Shown here: positions 1 to 8,790 of the stretch, in pieces
Layout of the letters: every line of letters starts with the position of its first letter
Position numbering within the stretch: position 1 is the first letter of the stretch
NCBI RefSeq assembly: GCF_003813775.1
Contig: NZ_RPDH01000001.1
Location: 1,302,001-1,366,000, forward strand
Source of the DNA: Chitinophaga lutea
Lineage (GTDB): Bacteria; Bacteroidota; Bacteroidia; Chitinophagales; Chitinophagaceae
DNA length: 64,000 nucleotides
Direction: 5' to 3'
Notes under the pieces: generated by a model
What the model saw: only the letters and a program-made list of their open reading frames with translations
The model's database searches: none
Told to the model about the DNA's origin: nothing
Position numbers and translations under genes: made by a program

Positions 1-2645
1 GACTTTTCATTCGTTTTATGGCAGGTTTTACAATCGGAAGTTTCGATGATGTTCTTTCCTGCAATGGCGCCGGATACGATCTGGTGCCCCTGCGGCAGCC
101 CGGCCTTATCGCGGCCTTCCATGTACATGGCTTTGATGTACAGGTTCGACTGATCGATGGCGGTATCTTCCTTGTCTTTCACGGTTACACTGTACTGCAC
201 CTGCTTCCCGGGGAAATAGAACATCTTGTTCCCGCTTACGTTGATCTGCACATCCGGTGTTTCGTTCCCGGCGTAAAGGTTGATCATTTTACTCCGCACG
301 CTGGCGCCGTGGCTGTCGATCACGTCCACGAACACGGGATATTCACCGGCTACGGTGTAGGTCTGTTCCACCACAGGCTCTTTCGTTTCTTTGGTGCTGC
401 CGTTGCCGAAGTTCCACAGGTATGTTACGGCATCGCCGTCGGGGTCTTTCGCGCCCACTGCTTCCAGCTTCACTTTGAAGGGAAGGCCGCCGGTCAGTTT
501 GTCTACTTTCAGGTCGGTTTTCGGGGGACGGTTGCCGCCATTGAAATCGATGCGCACCAGCCCTGCATCTGCGTTCTTGCTGAACCAGCCGTTGCCGTAT
601 TCCAGCACGTACAGGCGCCCGTCGGGGCCCATTTCCATGTCTATCGGCGCCTTGAATTTAACGGAAGGCATAAAGCGTTCCATCTTCTGGTAGTTCCCGT
701 CTTTATCCATGGTAACGGCCATCACCCAGCCCCTGATCCAGTCGTAGATGAACAGTTTGCCGTTATAATAGTCCGGGAAGCGCGTGGCAGCCGGGTACAG
801 ATCGCTGTAATACACCGGGCCGGCTTCGGCATTCCGGCCGCCGGTGCCTACCAGCGGGAATTCTTCCGATTTGCCATAAGGGTACCAGATGAATGCTTTC
901 TGCGCAGGCGGCAGCTCCGTTAAACCGGTATTGTTGCGGGAATTATTGACGGGTTTCTCCGGGTTGTGATAAGGCCCTACTTCGCCCGTTTCATAGTTAT
1001 ACGCGCGGTAGGGTTTGTTGTCGCCGATGAACAGCGGGTAACCGTAGTAGCCGGCCTTCTTCGCCTGGTTCACTTCATCGTAGCCGCGCGGCCCGCGGGT
1101 GGAATCGTCGTTCGCCGCATCGGGCCCTACCTCACCCCAATAGAGGTAATTCGTTTTCGGGTCGATGGAAATACGATAAGGGTTACGGGTGCCCATCACG
1201 TAAATCTCGGCTTTGGTTTTATCGGATGCCTTGAAGAGGTTGCCTTCGGGGATTTCATACGAACCGTCTGCTTTCAGGCGGATGCGGATGATCTTTCCGC
1301 GCAGGTCGTTGGTGTTGGACGAGGTTCTGCGGCCGTCATACTGCAGGTGGCCGGGGCGGTCGTCTACCGGGCCATATCCTTTGCTCACGTAAGGCTGGCC
1401 GGGCTCGTCGAACGGCGTGGTATTGTCGCCGGTAGAGAGGTACAGCAGGCCATCGGGGCCAAATGCGATGGAACCACCGGTATGGCAGCAGATATCGCGT
1501 TGTGAATAAAACTGCAGGATGATCTTTTCGCTTTCCGGCACCACCTTGTTGTCTTTGAATTCAAAACGGCTGAGGCGGTTCACGGAAGTATCGGCGGGGG
1601 AATAAAAAAGATAGATGAAATTGTTCCTGGCAAATTCAGGATCGGCGGCGAGGCCCATGAGCCCTTCTTCCGCGTTCACTTTCGGCACTTCCGTTTTGTG
1701 ATAAACGTTCAGGAAACCGACCTGTGTCAATGCTTTGGTGGTGTTGTTATACAGGAGGATCTCACCACGGCGCTGCGCTACCAGTACATCGAGATTGGGC
1801 AGGATGGCCATTTCGGTGGGCTCGAAAAATTCACCGCTGGTCAGCGTCTGCACCGTAAAGCGGTCTTCTTCCGGCACACGCTGCGAGGTGGCCTTCGCGT
1901 AATCGAGCACACGGTTTTTGCCGATCGCGTACTGGATGCCGCCGAGCACATGCTGGAGGAAATTCGCTTCGGTATAAGATTCGGTCGTATGGCCCAGTTC
2001 GGTGTAAAATGCGCGGCCGCCGTCGTAGTCGTGGTACCAGCTGATCGGGTGATCTCCCATCTTGCCGCCCTGGTAAGTTTTTTCGTCTACTTTCATCAGC
2101 ACCTTAGTGGCGCTGTTCACTTTTTTGAAGTTGTACCATTCGTCTACATGCTCCCAGGTATCCGGCAGTTTTTCGGTGGAAGGATGGTTCTTATCCGTTA
2201 CCGTCAGTTTGGCTTTGGCGGTGCCGGCGGGGTGATCGCTGAAATAGGCGCCCACCATTTTGCCGTACCAGGGCCAGTCGTATTCCGTATCGGTAGCGGC
2301 ATGGATACCCACGAAACCGCCGCCCGCCTGGATATACCGCTCAAAGTCGGCTTCCTGGCGGTTATCGAGCACGTCGCCGGTAGTGTTCAGGAAAATAACG
2401 GCGGCATACTGTTGCAGTGAATCTTCCGTAAAACGTTCCGCATTTTCGGTGGTATCCACTTCAAAACCGTTGTCTTTGCCCAGCTGCTGAAGCGCTTTGA
2501 TGCCGGCAGGGATGGATGCATGGCGGAAGCCGGCGGTTTTGGTAAACACCAGCACTTTAGGGTTGCCGGGCCGAGACTTGCTGCACGAGGCCATGCCGAA
2601 AACGATGGCGGCGCCCAGGAGCAGGAATGATAATTGTTTCATCAT
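1..2645 (-). CDS. ThuA / PQQ-type sugar dehydrogenase / PKD / cytochrome c fusion lipoprotein (3' end outside window)
   Basis: The frame is open from ATG 2645 to the window edge, giving about 881 visible residues. A lipoprotein signal ends in the lipobox MASC (about residues 19-22). A ThuA domain follows (about 28-250; IHAATDTEYDWPWYG is typical), then a glucose/sorbosone dehydrogenase-type beta-propeller (about 265-680; CCHTGGSIAFGPDGLLYLS, GTRNPYRISIDP), then a PKD domain (GAKDPDGDAVTYLWNFG). The start of a cytochrome c module, CKTCH, lies at the edge. The protein probably oxidises sugars outside the cytoplasm and passes electrons to the fused haem. Its ThuA part is a close paralogue of the next gene. 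A second ATG follows the first directly. The rest of the cytochrome domain, and anything after it, is not visible. Confidence 0.9.
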   Translation of the reverse strand, partial: MMKQLSFLLLGAAIVFGMASCSKSRPGNPKVLVFTKTAGFRHASIPAGIKALQQLGKDNGFEVDTTENAERFTEDSLQQYAAVIFLNTTGDVLDNRQEADFERYIQAGGGFVGIHAATDTEYDWPWYGKMVGAYFSDHPAGTAKAKLTVTDKNHPSTEKLPDTWEHVDEWYNFKKVNSATKVLMKVDEKTYQGGKMGDHPISWYHDYDGGRAFYTELGHTTESYTEANFLQHVLGGIQYAIGKNRVLDYAKATSQRVPEEDRFTVQTLTSGEFFEPTEMAILPNLDVLVAQRRGEILLYNNTTKALTQVGFLNVYHKTEVPKVNAEEGLMGLAADPEFARNNFIYLFYSPADTSVNRLSRFEFKDNKVVPESEKIILQFYSQRDICCHTGGSIAFGPDGLLYLSTGDNTTPFDEPGQPYVSKGYGPVDDRPGHLQYDGRRTSSNTNDLRGKIIRIRLKADGSYEIPEGNLFKASDKTKAEIYVMGTRNPYRISIDPKTNYLYWGEVGPDAANDDSTRGPRGYDEVNQAKKAGYYGYPLFIGDNKPYRAYNYETGEVGPYHNPEKPVNNSRNNTGLTELPPAQKAFIWYPYGKSEEFPLVGTGGRNAEAGPVYYSDLYPAATRFPDYYNGKLFIYDWIRGWVMAVTMDKDGNYQKMERFMPSVKFKAPIDMEMGPDGRLYVLEYGNGWFSKNADAGLVRIDFNGGNRPPKTDLKVDKLTGGLPFKVKLEAVGAKDPDGDAVTYLWNFGNGSTKETKEPVVEQTYTVAGEYPVFVDVIDSHGASVRSKMINLYAGNETPDVQINVSGNKMFYFPGKQVQYSVTVKDKEDTAIDQSNLYIKAMYMEGRDKAGLPQGHQIVSGAIAGKNIIETSDCKTCHKTNEK

Positions 2646-2686
2646 GAAAGGGTGATTGTAATGTAAACGTGGCTGTTATTAAAGCA

Positions 2687-2717
2687 CGTAGAGACGCATG
2701 TACAATGCGTCTCTACG
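2687..2717. repeat. Perfect 13-bp palindromic element
   Basis: CGTAGAGACGCAT (2687-2699) and its exact reverse complement (2705-2717) flank a 5-base loop. It lies in the 97-bp gap between two co-directional genes. As I recall, near-identical GTAGAGACGC...GCGTCTCTAC palindromes are dispersed in many Bacteroidetes and cyanobacterial genomes, so this may be a REP- or MITE-like element. Only A-rich sequence follows on the plus side, and on the minus strand the hairpin lacks a clear U tract. It is therefore a weak terminator at best, but could attenuate or stabilise the operon transcript. Confidence 0.75.
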
Positions 2718-2742
2718 AAAAATGCCGTATTACGGTTTCTGA

Positions 2743-3474
2743 TCATTTCTTTTTACGGATTGCGTATTCAATTCCTCCCAGCACATGCTTCAGAAAAGCT
2801 TCTTCCCTGTACGATTCTTTGGTATGGCCCAGTTCCGTATAGAAAGTGCGCCCGCCGTCAAATTCGCGGTACCAGCTCATCGGGTGATCGTCGCCGTTTT
2901 TGCCGCCTTTGTACGACTGTTCGTCGATTTTGATCAGCACCTTCAGGCCGGGCACGATGCTTTTGAAATTGTACCATTCATCCCTGCGGATCCAGGTCGT
3001 ATCCAGGTGCTTCGTGGCAGGATGGCTGCGATCGATGACCCGGAGGGTGGCCGTTTGCTGATTGGGATGACTGAGGAAATAAGCGCCTACCAGCTGGTTG
3101 TACCAGGGCCAGTCGTATTCCGTATCGGTGGCCGCATGCACGCCCACGTAACCACCACCCTTACGGATATACGATTCCATGGCGGCCTGCTGCGCATCGT
3201 CCAGCACATTGCCGGTGGTGTTCAGGAACATCACGGCTTTGTATTGCTGCAGTTTTTTTGCGGTGAACACGGCGGCGTCTTCCGTTGTGTCCACGTCGAA
3301 GCCGTTTTCCGCGCCCAGTTTGAGCATCGCGAGTTTGGCATCGGGGATACAATCGTGGCGGAAGCCGGCGGTTTTGGAAAACACCAGGATGCGGGGCTTC
3401 GCTTTTTTGAAGGCGGAGCCGGCGGCAACGATGAACAGGCCTGCCACCAGCAGCAGGTATTTATACTTTACCAT
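2743..3474 (-). CDS. Exported ThuA domain protein
   Basis: The 243-residue protein has an N-terminal signal peptide (about 1-20) and then one ThuA/type-1 glutamine-amidotransferase-like domain filling the rest. Typical segments are ILVFSKTAGFRHD, HAATDTEYDWPWYNQL and GRTFYTELGHTKESY. ThuA proteins are linked to uptake and catabolism of trehalose-like disaccharides and 3-keto sugars; the reaction is not settled. It starts 4 bp after the stop of the DUF1080 gene, so the two are co-transcribed. Over its length it matches the ThuA part of the preceding fusion gene, so the pair looks like a local duplication. The ATG at 3474 gives a proper signal peptide. Confidence 0.92.
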   Translation of the reverse strand: MVKYKYLLLVAGLFIVAAGSAFKKAKPRILVFSKTAGFRHDCIPDAKLAMLKLGAENGFDVDTTEDAAVFTAKKLQQYKAVMFLNTTGNVLDDAQQAAMESYIRKGGGYVGVHAATDTEYDWPWYNQLVGAYFLSHPNQQTATLRVIDRSHPATKHLDTTWIRRDEWYNFKSIVPGLKVLIKIDEQSYKGGKNGDDHPMSWYREFDGGRTFYTELGHTKESYREEAFLKHVLGGIEYAIRKKK

Positions 3475-3477
3475 AGA

Positions 3478-4200
3478 TTACAGTTCTCGGATCTTGATGT
3501 TGCGGTACCATACTTTATCGCCATGGTCCTGCAAAGCGATGTGACCTTTGGCGAAAGCGCCGAAACCTTCCCAGGTTTTGAATTTGCTCTTGCCTACCAG
3601 TTCTTTCCACTCTGCGCTGGCCATGGTCGTTTCAGCGGTTTTGTGGCCGTTGAAGATGAGGGTGAGCTTACCGTCTTTTTTGATGATTTTGGCGGTGTTC
3701 CACTCTCCTACCGGTTTGGCATAGCGGGCGGGTGAAGCGATCAGGTCGTACAGGTCGCCGGAATTATGCTTGTGGATTTTACCGTCGGCATGTTTGGCAT
3801 CGTCGAGCACCTGCATTTCCGGGCCGGTGGCGTAGGTGGCTTTGAACTTCGGGTCTTCATGCACGCCGAAGATAATGCCGCTGTTACCGCCTTCGGAGAT
3901 TTTCCATTCCAGCTGCAGTTCGTAGTTTTCGTACTCACCGTCTGTAATGAGATCGCCGCCGGAAGCGCCGGCTTTTTTAGCGTCGGTATCGAGGAAAAGC
4001 GCACCGTCCTGCACCTTCCAGGCGCCGGGTGCTTCTTTCTTCAGATAACCGCGCCAGCCCGCAGTGGAAGTGCCGTCGAACAGCAGTTTCCATCCCGCTT
4101 TTTTCTCTTTTTTGCTCAACGCAGGACCGCTTTGGGCATATGTGGCCACGGAGCCCATCAACAGGGCCGCCAGCAGCGCGGAGGATAGTATTTTTTTCAT
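3478..4200 (-). CDS. Exported DUF1080 protein (3-keto-disaccharide hydrolase/lyase family)
   Basis: A 240-residue protein with a cleavable signal peptide (about 1-23, ending in TYAQ) and a single DUF1080 domain with a concanavalin-like jelly roll. Typical segments are WKLLFDGTSTAGWRGY, YENYELQLEWKISEGGNSGI and GPEMQVLDD. Family members cleave 3-keto-glucosides, so this would act after a C3-dehydrogenase. It sits between ThuA (4-bp gap) and a cytochrome c lipoprotein (16-bp gap) in one minus-strand operon. The function is inferred from family and neighbourhood; the polarity of cleavage (hydrolase or lyase) cannot be read from sequence. Confidence 0.92.
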   Translation of the reverse strand: MKKILSSALLAALLMGSVATYAQSGPALSKKEKKAGWKLLFDGTSTAGWRGYLKKEAPGAWKVQDGALFLDTDAKKAGASGGDLITDGEYENYELQLEWKISEGGNSGIIFGVHEDPKFKATYATGPEMQVLDDAKHADGKIHKHNSGDLYDLIASPARYAKPVGEWNTAKIIKKDGKLTLIFNGHKTAETTMASAEWKELVGKSKFKTWEGFGAFAKGHIALQDHGDKVWYRNIKIREL

Positions 4201-4216
4201 AATCGGATTTTAAAAA

Positions 4217-4615
4217 CTATTTAACCGAAAGGATGTATTTCACCATTTCTTTCGCATCGTCCTGGGAAATCGCAGAGTGCGGCGCCATGGGCACTTCGCC
4301 CCAGTTACCGGAACCGCCTTTGATGATTTTGTCGGCCAGGGTGGCGATGTTTTCGTCCGTAGCCGGATATTTTGCCGCAACTTCCTTGAAAGAAGGCCCG
4401 ATCACTTTTTCGGTTTCCTTGTGGCAGGTGGCGCAATCCTGCGCAGCCATCAGTTCTTTCCCTTTACCGGCAACATCCTGTACCATGGAGTTGTCTGCAG
4501 CCGGCGCAGTGGATTCCTCCGCCTTTTTTTCTTCCGCTTTTTTTTCACCGCCCCCGCACGCTGCCAGGAACATTGCCAGACTCAGGCAAGCCGGCATCCA
4601 TATGTTTTTCTTCAT
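4217..4615 (-). CDS. Cytochrome c lipoprotein (single haem, c551/552 type)
   Basis: The chosen start (ATG 4615, MKKNIWMP) gives 132 residues. An upstream in-frame ATG at 4657 would add 14 residues that spoil the signal. A lipobox (FLAAC, Cys 20) is followed by a Glu/Lys/Ala-rich linker, then the class I cytochrome fold with CATCH haem binding and the likely axial Met in VPMAPH. It probably accepts electrons from the sugar dehydrogenases of this operon at the outer face of the inner membrane. The C-terminal module closely resembles the cytochrome domain ending the gene at 48438-50198 (both contain IIKGGSG and MAPH). Confidence 0.93.
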   Translation of the reverse strand: MKKNIWMPACLSLAMFLAACGGGEKKAEEKKAEESTAPAADNSMVQDVAGKGKELMAAQDCATCHKETEKVIGPSFKEVAAKYPATDENIATLADKIIKGGSGNWGEVPMAPHSAISQDDAKEMVKYILSVK

Positions 4616-4664
4616 CTTTATTGGTTGTTTGTTATAATTGAGAAATCGTTTTAGCATTGTCGTT

Positions 4665-5717
4665 TTACAAACCTAATATTCTTTTGTTTAAATTTTCATC
4701 CGGACCGGTGCCTGCGAAATCGTCGAAAGCTTTTTCGGTGACGCGGATGATGTGGTTCTGAATAAAAGGTGCTCCTTCGCGGGCGCCGTCTTCGGGGTGT
4801 TTCATGCAACATTCCCATTCCATTACGGCCCATCCGGAGTAATTATACTGGGTCAATTTACTGAAAACGCCGTTGTAATCCACCTGTCCGTCGCCGAGGG
4901 AGCGGAACCTGCCGGGCCTTTCGAGCCAGCCCTGGTAACCGCCGTATACGCCGGAGCGCCCGGTGGGATTGAATTCCGCGTCTTTTACGTGGAACATCCT
5001 GATTCTTTCGTGGTAGATATCGATGAAAGAAAGATAGTCGAGGCATTGCAGCACAAAATGGCTGGCGTCGTACAGCAGGTTGGCGCGGCTGTGGTTGCCG
5101 GTGGCCTCCAGGAAGCGCTCGAACGTGATGCCGTCGTGCAGGTCTTCGCCGGGGTGCAGCTCATAACAGAGGTCGATGCCGTGGGCGTCCATTTCATTGA
5201 GGATAGGCAGCCAGCGGTCGCCGAGCTCCTTAAATCCTGTTTCCACGAGCCCTGCGGGGCGTTGCGGCCAGGGGTACACCGTATGCCAGAGCAATGCGCC
5301 GCTGAAAGTGGCAAGGGCATTGAGGCCCAGGTTGCTGCTGGCTTTGGCGGCATATTTCAGCTGCTGTACGGCCCATTCGGTGCGGGCTTTCACATTGCCG
5401 TGCACGGCTTTGGGCGCAAAACTGTCGAACAGCTCGTTGTAAGCCGGGTGCGATGCCACCAGCTGGCCCTGGAGGTGGGTAGACAGTTCGGTGATCTGCA
5501 TGCCGGCGCTTTCCACGATACCTTTGATCTCGTCTGCATATGTTTTGCTCTCGGCCGCTTTCTGCAGGTCGATCACCCGCGCGTCCCAGGTAGGGATCTG
5601 CACGCCTTTAAACCCAAGGCCCGCCGCCCATTTACAGATGGCGTCGAGGGAATTGAAGGGGGCTTTATCGTCGAGGAACTGCGCCAGGAAAATACCGGGT
5701 CCTTTGATCGTTTTCAT
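4665..5717 (-). CDS. Sugar phosphate isomerase/epimerase family TIM barrel
   Basis: The 350-residue protein has no signal peptide, so it should be cytoplasmic. It is a xylose-isomerase-like TIM barrel with likely metal ligands in CYELHPGED, LLYDASHF, MFHVKDAEF and AVMEWECC. The family includes epimerases, isomerases, dehydratases and 3-keto-glycoside-processing enzymes. It lies between the cytochrome gene (49-bp gap) and the Gfo/Idh/MocA gene. The same TIM-barrel plus Gfo/Idh/MocA plus DUF1080 set occurs in Bacteroides operons that attack glycosides through C3 oxidation. The substrate is unknown. Confidence 0.9.
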   Translation of the reverse strand: MKTIKGPGIFLAQFLDDKAPFNSLDAICKWAAGLGFKGVQIPTWDARVIDLQKAAESKTYADEIKGIVESAGMQITELSTHLQGQLVASHPAYNELFDSFAPKAVHGNVKARTEWAVQQLKYAAKASSNLGLNALATFSGALLWHTVYPWPQRPAGLVETGFKELGDRWLPILNEMDAHGIDLCYELHPGEDLHDGITFERFLEATGNHSRANLLYDASHFVLQCLDYLSFIDIYHERIRMFHVKDAEFNPTGRSGVYGGYQGWLERPGRFRSLGDGQVDYNGVFSKLTQYNYSGWAVMEWECCMKHPEDGAREGAPFIQNHIIRVTEKAFDDFAGTGPDENLNKRILGL

Positions 5718-5803
5718 CCGTTAATAATTTATCGCGATACTTTTTATTTGTTCACTGACCGGCGGGTTGTTTTTATGCCTGCCGGATGAAACCTTTGCGG
5801 TTC

Positions 5804-5839
5804 AAGATCAGTGCTTTCCCGGAGGCCCGCACTGATCTT
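5804..5839. terminator. Strong hairpin between operon segments, possible terminator or attenuator
   Basis: AAGATCAGTGC (5804-5814) pairs perfectly with 5829-5839 around a 14-base loop. It lies in the 153-bp gap downstream of the Gfo/Idh/MocA gene. The T-rich stretch is on the plus side (TCTCTTT from 5840), whereas the flanking genes run on the minus strand, so a classical U tract is missing for their transcript. It may be a weak terminator or a 3'-end-stabilising structure. Confidence 0.4.
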
Positions 5840-5870
5840 TCTCTTTATGGCGCCTGATTTTGCTCAGGTA

Positions 5871-7034
5871 TCAGATTTCAAACCTGGTCCATTTGGCGTC
5901 GCTGGCGGATGATTTCACCACCATGTCGATGAACGCCATGCCGCGGATACCGTCGTCCACACCCGGGAAATCGAGCATGGCATTCGTGGGCGTTACGCCG
6001 TCGATTTTAGCCTGCAGGGTGAGGGCGAAGTTGCGATAGAGGTTACCGAATGCTTCGAGGTACCCTTCGGGGTGACCGCCAGGCGTGCGGCAGTTGTGTG
6101 TAGCAAAGCCGTCGAGGTGCGGGTTGCCGGCACCGGCACGGAGGATTTCCGTGGGTTTGTCGAGCCACTTCACCAGCAATGTATTCGGCTCCTGTTGCGC
6201 CCATTCGAGGCCGCCTTTTTCGCCGTACACGCGGATTTTCAGTGCGTTTTCCTCACCTGCGGCAACCTGCGAAGCCATCAGCACACCGGCGGCGCCACCG
6301 TCGAAACGGAGCAATACGGCGCCGTCGTCGTCGAGCAGGCGACCTTCCACCATGATGTTCAGGTCGGCGCACAATTTATCGATTTTCTGACCGGAAATAT
6401 ATTCTGCGAGGTTGGCGGCATGCGTACCGATATCGCCCATCGCGCCGGCTTTACCGGAACGTTTAGGGTCGGTGCGCCAGGCGGCCTGTGCATTGCCTTC
6501 GCGCTCGCTCATTTTGCTGAGCCAGCCCTGCGGGTATTCCACCCACACTTTGCGCAGCTTGCCGAGCACGCCGCTCTTCACCATCTGCCGGGCCTGTTTC
6601 ACCATGGGATAACCCGTGTAAGTATGCGTCAGCAGCAGGGTGCGGCCGGTCTCTTCTACTTTCGCCTTCAGTTGTTTGGCTTCGTCGAGCGTAAAAGTGA
6701 TCGGCTTTTCGATCACCACGTTAAACCCTTTGTCCAGCGCCATCATGGCAGGCTCAAAGTGCGCGAAGTTAGGCGTAACGATGGTCACGAAGTCGAGCCG
6801 CTTGTCTTCCGGCATCGTCGCTTCTTTCTCCAGCATCGTTTTAAAATCAAGATAAATGCGGTCTTCTTCGAGGAAGAGGGATTTCCCTGAGTCTTTTGCC
6901 ACTTCGGGGTTGATGCTCAGCGCGCCGGCTTTCAGTTCAATCAGGCCGTCCATGTTGGCGGCAATGCGGTGGATGGCGCCGATAAATGCGTCTTTCCCCC
7001 CGCCGATCATTCCCATTCTAAGTTTCCTGTTCAT
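5871..7034 (-). CDS. Gfo/Idh/MocA family NAD(P)-dependent oxidoreductase
   Basis: A 387-residue protein starting at ATG 7034 (MNRKLRMGMIGGG). A longer frame from 7091 adds a non-conserved tail and is rejected. The N-terminal Rossmann motif GMIGGGKDAFIGAIHR, the EKP motif (VIEKPITF) and the catalytic-region GDIGTHA are all present. There is no signal peptide, so it is cytoplasmic. The family contains sugar C3- and inositol dehydrogenases; with DUF1080, ThuA and the TIM barrel it could form or reduce 3-keto sugars. It is followed upstream by the MFS permease gene, so import and oxidation are probably coupled. Confidence 0.93.
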   Translation of the reverse strand: MNRKLRMGMIGGGKDAFIGAIHRIAANMDGLIELKAGALSINPEVAKDSGKSLFLEEDRIYLDFKTMLEKEATMPEDKRLDFVTIVTPNFAHFEPAMMALDKGFNVVIEKPITFTLDEAKQLKAKVEETGRTLLLTHTYTGYPMVKQARQMVKSGVLGKLRKVWVEYPQGWLSKMSEREGNAQAAWRTDPKRSGKAGAMGDIGTHAANLAEYISGQKIDKLCADLNIMVEGRLLDDDGAVLLRFDGGAAGVLMASQVAAGEENALKIRVYGEKGGLEWAQQEPNTLLVKWLDKPTEILRAGAGNPHLDGFATHNCRTPGGHPEGYLEAFGNLYRNFALTLQAKIDGVTPTNAMLDFPGVDDGIRGMAFIDMVVKSSASDAKWTRFEI

Positions 7035-7121
7035 ATATATCACGTATGATTTTATGTGTTCGTAAATATTGTTTTTCCACAGCGGCTGCATTTATAATAT
7101 TATGCAGCGCTTACTTCCTGA

Positions 7122-8411
7122 TCAGGCATTGGCCGTCTGCAACTGCTGCTTGTTCCTTCCTCTCATGTAAAAGAACAGGCCACCGAATGCAACGATCAGA
7201 ATAATGGGGATCACCAGCGTCACGTTGATGATTTCGGGGCCGGCCACCGCCTGCGCCTGTGCGAATGCGGCGGCTTCCGTTGATCCGGCCGCAGCGGAGC
7301 GGTAGGCATCGAGGGTAGCGCCGGCGGGAAGGTTTTTCGCAATGATGTTATCGTAAAAACCGCCCATAAAAATGGTGTAGATGGATACGGCGAACATGCC
7401 CGCGCCGCCCATCAGGTTCATGCCGAGGGCGCCGGATTCAGGGATGTTCTCGGACACAAAGCCCAGCATGGTGGGCCAGAAATAGGTGATGCCCATCCCG
7501 AAGATGATGGCCGCCACGAAGAGCATGTTGCCGCTTGCGCTGCCCATCAGGTACAGGCCGAGTGCGGACAAAATCGCGGAGCCCAGCAGCACGCCGGTGG
7601 GCGACATCCGGTGCACGATAGGTCCGGCCACTGCGCGCCCCAGCACCTGCACGCCCGCGGTGAGCGCCAGGATGAGAATGCCGTAAGTAGTTACATTTTT
7701 CAGCAGTATTTCGATCCACTGGTTGGTGAACAGCTCCGTGATGGCCGTACCAAACATGCAGATAAACATAAAGAGAAACAGCGGGCTCGCGATGGAGCGG
7801 TACATCTGTTTGTTGGACACGCCGGCCGCTACGCGTTCCGTTACCGGGAAGTCGAGGCGGAGGAAAAGATACCCGTAAATCAGCGTGGGGATGATCATGG
7901 TCGCTACCTGCAGCTGCCAGCCCAGACCGATCTCATTAAAGAAGAACACCAGCAGGGTGCCTACTACAATACCGCCGGGGAACCAGAGGTGGAAGTGGTT
8001 GAGCTTGGTGGTTTTGTTGTCCGGGAAAATGGTGGCCACCAGCGGGTTGCACGCTGCTTCCACGGTACCATTGGCCATGCCGATGAACAGAGTGGAGATG
8101 AACAGCGGCCAGAAGCCGGAAGAAAAATAAGGTGTGCTGATGGTGAGGATGATGCCGAGCAGGTGCAGCACGAAGGCAGCTACCAGCAGGCGTTTCATGC
8201 CGATGGCATCTACGATGAAACCACCGATCACCACGGCGAGGGGAAAGCCCCAGAAAGCGGTACCGGTAATAACCGCGAGCTCCTGCCCGCTGAGATGGAA
8301 CTGAACACCCAACTGGCCGAGAATACCGGCACGGATTCCAAAGGATAGCGATGTAACAAGCAATGCCAAACAACTGGCAACGAAAAGACTCCTGGGCTGA
8401 ATTTGCTTCAT
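7122..8411 (-). CDS. MFS sugar permease (FHS/nucleoside-symporter-like)
   Basis: A 429-residue inner-membrane protein with about 12 hydrophobic segments and the two-halves architecture of major facilitator transporters. The N-terminal half has FWGFPLAVVIGGFIVDAIGMKRLL. A long Ala-rich loop precedes the last helix, and the C-terminus is a short basic/Gln tail. It resembles Bacteroidetes fucose- or nucleoside-like symporters found next to Gfo/Idh/MocA genes. It is the first gene of the minus-strand sugar cluster (87 bp ahead of the dehydrogenase), so it probably brings the substrate or its keto product into the cytoplasm. Substrate unknown. Confidence 0.88.
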   Translation of the reverse strand: MKQIQPRSLFVASCLALLVTSLSFGIRAGILGQLGVQFHLSGQELAVITGTAFWGFPLAVVIGGFIVDAIGMKRLLVAAFVLHLLGIILTISTPYFSSGFWPLFISTLFIGMANGTVEAACNPLVATIFPDNKTTKLNHFHLWFPGGIVVGTLLVFFFNEIGLGWQLQVATMIIPTLIYGYLFLRLDFPVTERVAAGVSNKQMYRSIASPLFLFMFICMFGTAITELFTNQWIEILLKNVTTYGILILALTAGVQVLGRAVAGPIVHRMSPTGVLLGSAILSALGLYLMGSASGNMLFVAAIIFGMGITYFWPTMLGFVSENIPESGALGMNLMGGAGMFAVSIYTIFMGGFYDNIIAKNLPAGATLDAYRSAAAGSTEAAAFAQAQAVAGPEIINVTLVIPIILIVAFGGLFFYMRGRNKQQLQTANA

Positions 8412-8790
8412 AGACGTGATTGTATAAAATTCAATAGCGTGATTAAAACGTTTAAATTTATAAAAAGTATTTACATATTCTTATCTTTTTATGACGGATA
8501 GCCCCCATATATTTAAGAATTTAACAATCCGGCATTGCGCGGTGCGGTAAATTAGGTCATTTTTTTGATGAACGGCCATCACCGCTGTGTGCGGGGCTCC
8601 TTAAATTTTCATTAAAACCCCGCATAGAACGCTATTTTCGATGTTTTCCCCTAAAAATTCCTAATTTTACGAGCCTCGGAAAAAAGGCGCATGCCTGACA
8701 CCTTGGCACAACCTCCCGGCCGGGCGCAATATTTGACAATATAGAACGGCCGCAGAGGTTACTTTTATCTTACGAAATCGAAATTTTAAC
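8412..8790. other. Divergent intergenic region (MFS permease / secA)
   Basis: This 379-bp region should hold the promoters of both operons. A hairpin TGCGGGG (8590-8596) / CCCCGCA (8618-8624) with an AT-rich 21-base loop is visible. For secA, TTTG (8732-8735) and TACTTTTA (8760-8767) resemble -33/-7 elements, but their 24-bp spacing is longer than usual. I see no open frame or known RNA motif here. Confidence 0.5.

Noticed and set aside
18..923. Plus-strand frame of about 300 codons at the left edge
   Set aside because: The minus strand here encodes a clear ThuA/dehydrogenase/cytochrome fusion that is open across the same stretch.
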